A program made the translations under genes and the position numbers. Shown piece after piece: positions 15,393-23,039 of a stretch of DNA of 64,000 bases (within the stretch, counting starts at the first letter, position 1; every line of letters starts with the position of its first letter). Under the pieces are notes generated by a model. That model searched no databases, was not told the origin of the DNA, and worked only from the letters and a program-made list of their open reading frames with translations. The stretch is from Parvibaculum sp039973015 (lineage in GTDB: Bacteria > Pseudomonadota > Alphaproteobacteria > Parvibaculales > Parvibaculaceae), in NCBI RefSeq assembly GCF_039973015.1, contig NZ_JBDWLT010000008.1, forward strand, positions 310,001 through 374,000, in the 5' to 3' direction.

Positions 15393-16391
15393 TTATCCTT
15401 TGTCGGACCGGGATGATCCATTGTGACCGGCATTCTGGCCGTTCGGCGCGGTTTTCGCCAGCAGGCCGGCGGCTGCGTCGTAAACGGTGCCGACGGCGAG
15501 GTCTTCCATGAAATTGCGGCCGCTCAACAGGAAATCCTCGCCTTCCTCGGCCCTGATTTGCTCCAGCGAACGCGGCACACGCACAGTAACGGCTTTCGGT
15601 CCCCAGGGCGCGTAGATCGCATCCGCCGTCGGCCCGAAAAGACCAATGGTAGGCGCACCGGCGGCGGCGGCAAGATGCATCAAGCCGGAATCATTGCCGA
15701 TATAGAGGCGGACACGCGCGAAACAGGCGCCCACTTCATCAATGCCCGCGCCGACGAGATCGATGCGGCGCTCCGGCGGCACGGCTTCGAGGACCGGGCG
15801 GCAGGCCTCGTCCTCGCCGGGGCCACCCGTGACAAGCAGATGCGCACCTTCCATCGGACCGCCGGGACCGAGAAGACGGCGGGCGAGTTCGGCGAAACGG
15901 TCCACCGGCCACATCTTGTAGGGCCAGGCGGCTGTCGGCCCGATCGCAAGTACGCTCACCCCATCGGGAATTGTCTGCCGGGCCTTTTCCGCCATTTCCG
16001 CGCCCGGCCAGAGGCGCGGGGACGGCACAGGGGCCAGCCCCACGGCCTTCGCATTGTGTTCGACACGGTGAAGCGTGTGCTCGGGCTTGAGAATCCGGCG
16101 GTCGAAGGTCCACAAAAGCCAGGCTGTCGCGGAGCCGCGCAGATCGACCACGATGTCGAAACGGCGGAACATGGTGGCCTTCAGAAGCTTGCGCCAATGG
16201 CCGATGCGCTTTGCCTTGCGCATCTCGATGATGCGTGTGACGCGGGGCGCGTGAGCGAAGACGGGGACGGCCAGCGGCCCGCAGGCGACCCAGAATTCGG
16301 CCTGCGGGTAGCGGTCCATCAGGCCGCCGAGCACGCCAGTCGAGAGGACGGCATCGCCGATACGGTTGGACGCAATGAAGAGAATTCGCAT
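15393..16391 (-). CDS. Glycosyltransferase family 9 (heptosyltransferase-like)
   Basis: 332 residues with the GT9 twin-Rossmann layout: N-terminal ASNRIGDAVLSTGVLGGLMDRYP and the donor-binding C-terminal IGNDSGLMHLAAAAGAPTIGLFGPT. Central VLAIGPTAAWPYKMWPVDRFAELARRLL is also typical. Members transfer ADP-heptose or similar sugars to lipopolysaccharide core at the cytoplasmic face. The last 25 residues are low-complexity (NGQNAGHNGSSRSDKG). The gene is directly upstream of pyrC with a 5-base gap. Confidence 0.88.
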   Translation of the reverse strand: MRILFIASNRIGDAVLSTGVLGGLMDRYPQAEFWVACGPLAVPVFAHAPRVTRIIEMRKAKRIGHWRKLLKATMFRRFDIVVDLRGSATAWLLWTFDRRILKPEHTLHRVEHNAKAVGLAPVPSPRLWPGAEMAEKARQTIPDGVSVLAIGPTAAWPYKMWPVDRFAELARRLLGPGGPMEGAHLLVTGGPGEDEACRPVLEAVPPERRIDLVGAGIDEVGACFARVRLYIGNDSGLMHLAAAAGAPTIGLFGPTADAIYAPWGPKAVTVRVPRSLEQIRAEEGEDFLLSGRNFMEDLAVGTVYDAAAGLLAKTAPNGQNAGHNGSSRSDKG

Positions 16392-16573
16392 TTACGGGTC
16401 CGCGAACGGCCTGAGATTCGGACGCGGCGGCGGCGCCTCCGCAGTTTCCGGTTACAGGCGGGTTATAGGGGGCATGAGAGGACGTGCCAAGTTCGGCAGA
16501 CTTCTGTAGCTTCCTTGCAGCGTGAGGCGACCGGCCCTAAATCTGGAGGCCGGAACAAAACGAGGCACTACTT

Positions 16574-17491
16574 ATGTCAGGGGCACTTCCTACGGAGGCT
16601 CTGGCTTCGCCCTTGAGCGGGCGCGGCGTTCTCAGGATCGCAGGCGAGGAAGCACGCAGCTTTCTGCAGAATCTCGTCACCAATAATGTGGAAAAAGCCG
16701 GACCGGCAGAGGCCGTCTATTCCGCCCTGCTGACACCGCAAGGCAAATTCCTGTTCGACTTCTTCATCGTGGAAGAGCCCGGCGGCGGGGGCGCACTGCT
16801 CCTCGACTGCGACGGCGCACGGGCGGGCGACCTCGCAAAGCGGCTCGGCATGTACAAGCTGCGCGCCAAGGTGACGATCGAGGATCGGAGCGAGGCGTTG
16901 GGCGTCGTGGCGTTCTGGCATGAGGATGCGAGCCCGATGGCGGAGGGGCCGGGCTTCGCAGACCCGCGGCTGCCCGGGATGGGGCGGCGCGCGATCCTGC
17001 CAAAGGGCGAGATTGACAGCGCGATCAAGGCCGCCGGGGCCAAGGCCGCGAGCGAGGATGCCTGGCACCGGCTGAGAATCGGGCTTGGAATCGGCGATGC
17101 CGCAAAAGATTTCGAACCGGACCGGACCTTTCCCCTTGAGGTGAATTTCGACGAACTTAACGGCATCGACTTCCACAAGGGCTGCTATATCGGCCAGGAA
17201 GTGACCTCGCGCACGAAGCGGCGCGGCAGTGTACGCAAACGGCTGCTGCCAGTGCATGTGGAAGGTGACATGCCCGCGCCCGGCACCCCCATCAAGGGCG
17301 GCGCGCGCGAAGTCGGCACCCTTCTATCCACCGATGCCGAGACGGAACGCGCGCTGGCGCTCATTCGGCTCGATCTCGTGCGCGCCTCGGTGCTGGAAGC
17401 GGAAACCGCAGAAATCCGCCCGGAAATCCCCGTATGGCTGCCGGCCCTCGCGGCAGAGGGAGACGATAATGGCGATACCGAAGGCGAGTGA
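16574..17491 (+). CDS. ygfZ: YgfZ/GcvT-domain folate-binding protein
   Basis: 305 residues. N-terminal GcvT-like folate-binding fold (SGRGVLRIAGEEARSFLQNLVTNNVEKA ... YSALLTPQGKFLFDFFIVEE) and the diagnostic motif FHKGCYIGQEVTSRTKRRG near residues 198-216 (KGCYxGQE). YgfZ proteins use tetrahydrofolate in Fe-S cluster maintenance. RBS GAGG at 16562. The 3' end overlaps the tag gene by 23 bases, so the two are co-translated. Confidence 0.9.
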   Translation: MSGALPTEALASPLSGRGVLRIAGEEARSFLQNLVTNNVEKAGPAEAVYSALLTPQGKFLFDFFIVEEPGGGGALLLDCDGARAGDLAKRLGMYKLRAKVTIEDRSEALGVVAFWHEDASPMAEGPGFADPRLPGMGRRAILPKGEIDSAIKAAGAKAASEDAWHRLRIGLGIGDAAKDFEPDRTFPLEVNFDELNGIDFHKGCYIGQEVTSRTKRRGSVRKRLLPVHVEGDMPAPGTPIKGGAREVGTLLSTDAETERALALIRLDLVRASVLEAETAEIRPEIPVWLPALAAEGDDNGDTEGE

Positions 17492-18077
17492 GGCGGGGCG
17501 CTGCCCCTGGCCGGGCGACGACCCGCTTTATGTCGCCTATCACGACGAGGAATGGGGTGTGCCGGAATATGACGACCGGGCGCTCTTCGAGAAGCTGATC
17601 CTTGACGGTTTTCAGGCCGGGCTCTCATGGATCACGATCCTGCGCAAGCGCGAGAGCTTCCGCGAAGCATTCGACGGGTTCGGACCTGACATCATCGCGC
17701 GCTACAAGCCCGCGAAGGTCGAGAAACTGCTGGAAAATGCCGGGATCATCCGCCATCGCGGCAAGATCGAAGCGACCATCGGCAATGCACGCGCCTGGCT
17801 CGACATGAGGGAGAAGGATGAAGGCTTCTCGGATTTTCTGTGGAGCTTCACCGATGGTGTGCCTCAACAGAACAAATGGAAGAGCATTTCCCAGGTGCCT
17901 GCCGAAACGCCGATGAGCGTTTCAATGTCGAAGGAATTGAAGAAGCGCGGCTTCAAATTTTGCGGACCGACGATTGTCTATGCGTTCGCGCAAGCCGTCG
18001 GCATCGTCAACGATCATCTTGTGACCTGCCCGCGCCACAAGACTTGCTCCGCATTGGCGCGAAATCAAAACAAATAA
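17469..18077 (+). CDS. tag: DNA-3-methyladenine glycosylase I
   Basis: 202 residues from the ATG at 17469. It removes 3-methyladenine from alkylated DNA. Family features are complete: N-terminal RCPWPGDDPLYVAYHDEEWGVPEYDDRALFEKLILDGFQAGLSW (with the active-site Glu/Trp region), SKELKKRGFKFCGPTIVYAFAQAVGIVNDH and the zinc-binding tail CPRHKTC. It overlaps ygfZ by 23 bases. A longer frame from 17229 is ygfZ read out of phase and is rejected. Confidence 0.93.
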   Translation: MAIPKASEAGRCPWPGDDPLYVAYHDEEWGVPEYDDRALFEKLILDGFQAGLSWITILRKRESFREAFDGFGPDIIARYKPAKVEKLLENAGIIRHRGKIEATIGNARAWLDMREKDEGFSDFLWSFTDGVPQQNKWKSISQVPAETPMSVSMSKELKKRGFKFCGPTIVYAFAQAVGIVNDHLVTCPRHKTCSALARNQNK

Positions 18078-18199
18078 TTAAGCGGCGTTATGCGCTTCTG
18101 TTCGCACGCCATCAATGTTCCGCCACATTGTCGGCACATGCGGGCCACGTTGCGCCCTTAGCTTTGCTTCCGTTCCAGCCAGCGGAGGGGATTCCAAAA

Positions 18200-18868
18200 A
18201 TGTTCAAGCGCCCCAAGGGTGTTTCCGATACCGATCCAACGCCATCGCCGGGTTCTCCCGGCGCACAAACTGCGAGCGTTGATCCGAAACAGACACCGCC
18301 CGACACCTACCCGGAAGACCGTGAACGCGACACCGACAACGCCGCGCGTTCCATCACACCATCCTACCAAGCAAGGAAGCCGACCGTGCGCACTCTTCAA
18401 TCGACTGCCAGTTCCTCCACCTCGTCGACGCCCACTGCGGCGAACCTGCATGTGGGGCGCGGGCTCAAGCTCGAAGGCAAGATCCAGTCGTGTGACTCGC
18501 TTGTGATCGAAGGCGATGTGCAGGCGACGATCGAGAGCGGTACACTGACGATTTCCGAAACCGGCGAGGTTCGCGGCGAAGCGACCGTCGATGCGGCGGA
18601 AATCAACGGCAAGTTCGACGGCACGCTGACCGTGAAGAAGTGTCTGACAATCAATTCGTCGGGCCGTGTGACGGGCACCGTGCATTATGGCGAGCTCAAG
18701 GTGGAACAAGGCGGCCAGGTCAGCGGCGAAATCCGCGCCGAAGGTGCCGAAGGTGCCTCCGACAAGCCGCGCCTCGCGTCGTCGAGCAGCAAGGACGAGA
18801 GCAAGAAGAGCGACGACAGCTCCCCGGCTTCCGGCAACAGCTCCAGCCGTACGGCCTCGATGATCTGA
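18200..18868 (+). CDS. Bactofilin (polymer-forming cytoskeletal protein)
   Basis: 222 residues from the ATG at 18200, with GGAGGGG upstream. The central right-handed beta-helix (about residues 90-190) is the bactofilin domain: NLHVGRGLKLEGKIQSCDSLVIEGDVQATIESGTLTISETGEVRGEATVDAAEINGKFDGTL. A proline- and serine-rich N-terminal tail and a Ser/Lys-rich C-terminus are disordered flanks typical of the family. Bactofilins polymerise without nucleotide and localise envelope enzymes. No peptidase gene is adjacent, unlike many loci. Confidence 0.9.
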   Translation: MFKRPKGVSDTDPTPSPGSPGAQTASVDPKQTPPDTYPEDRERDTDNAARSITPSYQARKPTVRTLQSTASSSTSSTPTAANLHVGRGLKLEGKIQSCDSLVIEGDVQATIESGTLTISETGEVRGEATVDAAEINGKFDGTLTVKKCLTINSSGRVTGTVHYGELKVEQGGQVSGEIRAEGAEGASDKPRLASSSSKDESKKSDDSSPASGNSSSRTASMI

Positions 18869-18875
18869 TATCCCG

Positions 18876-19520
18876 TCAGGGATAGAGCCATTCCCCACGC
18901 GCCGCGTCCGCCGAAAAGCGGATGCGCGCGCGGCGGTGGCCGGAGCGGCTCAAGACAAGGATATCCGCCTCCTCGAAGATGAATTCAAGGAGCGCAAAAT
19001 GCCTGCGCCCTTCCTCCAGCCTTTCGAGCGGCGGAATAATTCCTTCCACATCCTGCGGCAGGCCCGATACCGGGCCGGATGAAAGCGCGCCGGGCGCGGC
19101 CTCGGCGAGATAAGCGCGGCGGCTTGGCGGCGCGGCGCTTGCCCATGCCGCATCGGCGAGGGAGCCCTGGCGGTGAATCGCGGCCTTTCCAGAAAAACGA
19201 GCCTGAATATCGCAGGCCGGATCGTAGAAAAGCAGGGAAGCGCGCGGGTCCGCGGCGATCTCGGCCACCTTGTGCGAGCGGGCATCGGTGAAAAAGGAAA
19301 AGCGGCGCGCCTCGCGCTCCAATGCCCGCAGGATCACCGTACGCATGGCAGGAGCGCCATCGGCTGCAAGCGTTGAAAGCGCTGGTTTACGCAAGGGCGA
19401 GGCGGCATTTTCAAGCCCCGCTGCCGGAAGAGCCAGCGCCAGAGCCGCCATATCCCCAAGCGTCAGGGTCCTCAGCGCCTCTCCCTCCAGCGGCATGGAG
19501 GGAAAATCCATCACCGGCAT
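18876..19520 (-). CDS. Pyridoxamine 5'-phosphate oxidase-family (FMN-binding split barrel) protein
   Basis: 214 residues. The region KPALSTLAADGAPAMRTVILRALEREARRFSFFTDARSHKVAEIAADPRASLLFYDPACDIQARFSGKA is the FMN-binding core of the PdxH-like split barrel. The C-terminal catalytic tail of true PdxH (RLSP...) is replaced by RIRFSADAARGEWLYP, so it is more likely a general flavin/pyridoxamine oxidase-like protein than PdxH. RBS AGGAG before the ATG. Convergent with the bactofilin gene, 7 bases apart. Confidence 0.82.
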   Translation of the reverse strand: MPVMDFPSMPLEGEALRTLTLGDMAALALALPAAGLENAASPLRKPALSTLAADGAPAMRTVILRALEREARRFSFFTDARSHKVAEIAADPRASLLFYDPACDIQARFSGKAAIHRQGSLADAAWASAAPPSRRAYLAEAAPGALSSGPVSGLPQDVEGIIPPLERLEEGRRHFALLEFIFEEADILVLSRSGHRRARIRFSADAARGEWLYP

Positions 19521-19688
19521 CGTGGCTCCTTCCTTCGTAGCTGTTTCTGTTTCCTCGGCAGTAGCATCGCCGGGACGGCTGTTCTATTTTATCCGGGCGG
19601 CAAGGGGAGCCGCATAGCGCATTTCGGGCACAAGAAAACTCCACATTCCGGGATGCGCGCCGGCAGCAAGATCAGAATCAGGTGAACA

Positions 19689-20813
19689 GTGACCAAAGTC
19701 GTCATCAGCGGGACGGGCGTTTTCACGCCGCCCAACTCCGTCAGTAACGCGGAACTCGTCGAGACCTTCAACACCTATGTGCGCAAGCATAATGAGGAAA
19801 ACGCCGCCGCCATCGAGCGCGGCGAAATGGAGGCTCTCGCGGAATCGAATGTCGAATTCATCGTCAAGGCCTCAGGTATCGAGTCACGCTATGTGATGGA
19901 CAAGTCGGGCATCGTCGACCCCGATATCATGGCACCGAGGCTTCGCCAGCGTTCGAACGACGAGCCATCGATCCTGGCCGAGATGGCGGTGGACGCCGCC
20001 CACAAGGCGATGAAGCGCGCGAACAAGACCCCCGCGGATATCGATGCGGTGCTTGTGGCCTGTTCGAACCTCGAACGCCCCTACCCTGCCATTGCCGTCG
20101 AAGTGCAGGATCTGCTCGGCATCGAAGGCTTTGGTTTCGACATGAACGTCGCCTGCTCGTCGGCCACTTTCGGCATCCAGACCGCCTATGACATGCTGCG
20201 CTCGGGCTCGGTCGATTGCGTGCTGATCGTCGACCCGGAAATCTGCTCGGGACATCTCAACTTCCGCGACCGCGACAGCCATTTCATTTTCGGCGATGTA
20301 TGCACGGCGATCATCCTCGAACGCGAGGAAACCTGCACGGCGAAGGGCGCGTGGGAAATTCTCGGTACGCGGCTGATGACGAAATTCTCGAACAACATCC
20401 GCAACAATTTCGGTTTCCTCAACCGCGCAACGCCGGAAGGGATCGGCGCGAAGGACAAGCTCTTCGTGCAGGAGGGCCGCAAGGTCTTCAAGGAAGTCGT
20501 GCCGATGGTGTCGCAGCTCATTCTCGACCATATGGCCGATGAGGGGCTCGACCCGAAAGACCTGAAGCGCATGTGGCTGCATCAGGCGAACAAGAGCATG
20601 AACGACTTCATCGGCCGCAAGGTTCTGGGCCGCGACCCGGAACGCAGCGAGCAGCCGAACATCCTTCAGGAATATGCGAATACGAGTTCGGCAGGCTCCA
20701 TCATTGCCTTCAGCCAGTTCAGCGAAGACATGAAGGAAGGCGATCTCGGGCTTATCTGCAGCTTCGGCGCGGGCTATTCCGCAGGCAATGTGCTGGTGAG
20801 AAAGCGCGCCTGA
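19689..20813 (+). CDS. Beta-ketoacyl-ACP synthase III (KAS III/FabH-like)
   Basis: 374 residues, starting at GTG 19689 with AGGTGA upstream. Thiolase-fold condensing enzyme with a complete Cys-His-Asn triad: Cys in MNVACSSATFGIQ, His in WLHQANKSMN, Asn in YANTSSAGSI. It is about 50 residues longer than FabH, with an extended N-terminal part (residues 25-75), which matches the group of FabH-like enzymes using longer acyl-CoA primers in some proteobacteria. It joins acyl-CoA to malonyl-ACP. No other fatty-acid synthesis genes are adjacent, so an accessory role is possible. Confidence 0.85.
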   Translation: MTKVVISGTGVFTPPNSVSNAELVETFNTYVRKHNEENAAAIERGEMEALAESNVEFIVKASGIESRYVMDKSGIVDPDIMAPRLRQRSNDEPSILAEMAVDAAHKAMKRANKTPADIDAVLVACSNLERPYPAIAVEVQDLLGIEGFGFDMNVACSSATFGIQTAYDMLRSGSVDCVLIVDPEICSGHLNFRDRDSHFIFGDVCTAIILEREETCTAKGAWEILGTRLMTKFSNNIRNNFGFLNRATPEGIGAKDKLFVQEGRKVFKEVVPMVSQLILDHMADEGLDPKDLKRMWLHQANKSMNDFIGRKVLGRDPERSEQPNILQEYANTSSAGSIIAFSQFSEDMKEGDLGLICSFGAGYSAGNVLVRKRA

Positions 20814-20828
20814 CGACGCGCTTTCTCA
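20797..20828. terminator. Strong bidirectional hairpin at the KAS III stop codon
   Basis: Perfect 12-bp inverted repeat, TGAGAAAGCGCG (20797-20808) and CGCGCTTTCTCA (20817-20828), loop of 8 bases containing the KAS III stop codon. It lies between two convergent genes (ends 20813 and 20836). The run after it is only moderately T-rich. Confidence 0.6.
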
Positions 20829-20835
20829 ATTCGCA

Positions 20836-21207
20836 TCATTTCTTCAGCGGCTCGATGGTGACGATGCGGAATGTCTGCATCTCGCCATCCTGTTCCAGCA
20901 CCGAGAGATATTCACCCAGCTTGAACTCGTGGCGGTCGAGCTTGAAAAAGGGCTCGTCTGCCTCCGGCGTCGATACGTCGTAATCGATCGACCAGCCGCG
21001 GCCAATATGGCGCAAAAGACCCTTCTGGTCGGGCTCGCCTTCCCAGAAACGGCGCACGGTGCATTCCTTCGAATGGGCTTTCCATCCTTCCGGGTCGAGC
21101 ATCATGTCGCCATCAAGCGGGACGATGAGATCGTAGCCATGCGCGGGCGAACCGTTCGGATAGTCTTCGTTGCGGGCGAGACTCATATGGACGTGATAGA
21201 GGGTCAT
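20836..21207 (-). CDS. Conserved hypothetical protein (123 aa)
   Basis: 123-residue soluble protein beginning MTLYHVHMSLARNEDYPNGSPAHGYDLIVPLDGDMMLDPEGWKAHS, with KHIGRGWSIDYDV-like body (GLLRHIGRGWSIDYD) and FKLDRHEFKLGEYLSVLEQDGEMQTFRI. It has the look of a conserved alphaproteobacterial family, but I cannot assign a function. No signal peptide or membrane segment. It follows the two universal-stress genes on the same strand by 63 bases. Confidence 0.72.
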   Translation of the reverse strand: MTLYHVHMSLARNEDYPNGSPAHGYDLIVPLDGDMMLDPEGWKAHSKECTVRRFWEGEPDQKGLLRHIGRGWSIDYDVSTPEADEPFFKLDRHEFKLGEYLSVLEQDGEMQTFRIVTIEPLKK

Positions 21208-21270
21208 TCGGTCTTCCGTTCTCTTTTTAATTCGGTGTGTCTTCAGAGCGCCGGGTTCAGTGCGCCCGGT

Positions 21271-22131
21271 TCAATGCGCCATAAGCACGGGGATCGTGGC
21301 GTGGGAGCGGATATGCTGAGTCGCGCCGCCGATGATGAATTCGCGCAGGCGGCTGTGGCTGTAGCCGCCCATGACCAGCAGATCGGTCTTCGCCGCCTCT
21401 GCCTGTTCCAGGAGAACCTCGCCCGCCGCGCGGCCCGCCGCATCGACAAGATGCACATCGGCCACGACGCCGTGAAGCTCCAGATAATCAGCAAGGGTCG
21501 AACCGGGGCCCGGATCGAGCTCCTTGCCGCCGATGCAGAGGATCGTGACCTTCTTCGCCTTTTCGAGGAAGGGAATAGCCGCGGTGACGGCATGGGCAGC
21601 CTCCGCGCTTTCATCCCAGCCGATGCAGACCGATCCGCCAACGGGGTTCCAGGATTTCTGCGGGGCGATCAGCACGGGACGGCCCGCGCTCATCATTGCC
21701 GCTTCAAGCGCGGTGCCGCCCGCGACGCCGCTCGTTCCTTCGCCAAAGACGATCAGGTCCGAAAGGCGGCTATGCGAGGCGACGACTTCATCGCGCCTGC
21801 CCGTGACATCGAGGAAGCGAACCGAGGGAAGTTTCACCTCGCCGCCCTTCTCCGCGAGGGGAACGCCCGCATCCCCGGCAATCTTCGCGAGGGCCGATTT
21901 CACACGGCCGGACGCCTGATCGGCGCCTTCGCGGGCCGCCTGCATCAGATCCTCGATCACCTGCCCGGACACGCCGTCGCCGAGATAAGGCAGGGCTTCC
22001 GTCGGGTCGGCCCGGGCGAAAAGGACGACAAGCTGTGCCTCGAACGCGCGAGAGACGGAGAGTGCGGTCGTAAGCACTTCGACATCCTCCGCCCTTCCTG
22101 CCAGAGGAACGAGAATTTTGCGGACGGACAT
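21271..22131 (-). CDS. Universal stress protein, tandem UspA domains
   Basis: 286 residues with two UspA folds (about 1-150 and 150-286). The second carries the ATP-binding signature near the end, LLVMGGYSHSRLREFIIGGATQHIRSHATIPVLMAH; the first has a degenerate version (DLIVFGEGTSGVAGGTALEAAMMSAGRPVLIAP). Start ATG 2 bases after the stop of the upstream gene, in a tight operon with a second Usp-like gene and a Lon-type protease. A role in stress response is inferred from the family and context. Confidence 0.88.
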   Translation of the reverse strand: MSVRKILVPLAGRAEDVEVLTTALSVSRAFEAQLVVLFARADPTEALPYLGDGVSGQVIEDLMQAAREGADQASGRVKSALAKIAGDAGVPLAEKGGEVKLPSVRFLDVTGRRDEVVASHSRLSDLIVFGEGTSGVAGGTALEAAMMSAGRPVLIAPQKSWNPVGGSVCIGWDESAEAAHAVTAAIPFLEKAKKVTILCIGGKELDPGPGSTLADYLELHGVVADVHLVDAAGRAAGEVLLEQAEAAKTDLLVMGGYSHSRLREFIIGGATQHIRSHATIPVLMAH

Positions 22132-22133
22132 GG

Positions 22134-23039
22134 TCAGTCTCCTTTGTTGTTGTCTTCAGTGCCTGGCGCCGGCGCGAAGAGAGAACCGCGCTCTTTGCCG
22201 AGCAGCAGAACAGGGCAGCCTGCGGCAGCCGAAAGGCGCGCCGCATCTTCATCGCCGCCAAGCCAGTTTGCATTTATCACAAGCAGTCCGACACCCCCGT
22301 GACGCGCAGCGGCCGCGACATCGGCAGGCGTTTTTCCCTTTGCGGGGAGGCGAAGGAAGCTGGCGCCAATGCGGGAGGCAAGCGTTTCGGCGAAGGCGCT
22401 GCAACTTTCGCCTGCGCTCGATCCGTCATCGACCACGCCAACGGGACGGCCGGGCAGCACGGGCTGAAAGGCCGGGCGAAGGGGCGGCGAGGCGCGCAAG
22501 GGCAGCGCACCGCGAAGCCCGGCGCTGCCCGATACAAGAAGAACATCGGCCCGTGCCTCGCTCGTCGCGGCGCGAACGGTACGGCCGACCTCGCGCACGG
22601 ATTCGCCGGGCGCACGGATAACAAGCGTATCGCCCGAGGAGGCACTTGCCGCAAGCGAGGAAAGCGGACGGCCGCGACGCACATCGAAGCTCCAGTCCAC
22701 ATGCGCTTCGCCCGCAATGCGCGCAAGCATGCGCCGCGCGCTTTCGGCCTGCGCCTTCATGGCACGGAGCATGCGCTCGGGATCGAGCGCGCGCACATCG
22801 CCGGAAAAGGAAATCTCGCGGGCGAAAGGAAGGCTCGCCAGCGCGACCAGATTATCGTCCTCCACGAACACGCCCTTCAGGCGCGCATCTGCGGAGGCAG
22901 CAAGCCGCGCGGCAAGGACCAGCGTTTCGCGAGCGACGAAGGAGGTGTCGAGGCCGATCACGATGCGCGGCACGGCGCCATCGCCTTCCTGCCCGTCCGG
23001 CCCCCTGCGCTGCGTCCTGTTCGCGGGGCTTGCCATCAT
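22134..23039 (-). CDS. Universal stress-like protein
   Basis: 301 residues. N-terminal IVIGLDTSFVARETLVLAARLAASADARLKGVFVED is a UspA beta-alpha start, and the C-terminal half has a second degenerate unit (PVGVVDDGSSAGESCSAFAETLASRIGASFLRL ... GVGLLVINANWL). The ATP-binding G-rich signature is not evident, so it may be non-nucleotide-binding. Start ATG at 23039 overlaps the TGA of the Lon-type gene (ATGA), with AGAGGGG as RBS; a second ATG follows immediately. Coupled translation with the protease is likely. An extended open frame reaching 23933 is Lon read in another frame. Confidence 0.8.
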   Translation of the reverse strand: MMASPANRTQRRGPDGQEGDGAVPRIVIGLDTSFVARETLVLAARLAASADARLKGVFVEDDNLVALASLPFAREISFSGDVRALDPERMLRAMKAQAESARRMLARIAGEAHVDWSFDVRRGRPLSSLAASASSGDTLVIRAPGESVREVGRTVRAATSEARADVLLVSGSAGLRGALPLRASPPLRPAFQPVLPGRPVGVVDDGSSAGESCSAFAETLASRIGASFLRLPAKGKTPADVAAAARHGGVGLLVINANWLGGDEDAARLSAAAGCPVLLLGKERGSLFAPAPGTEDNNKGD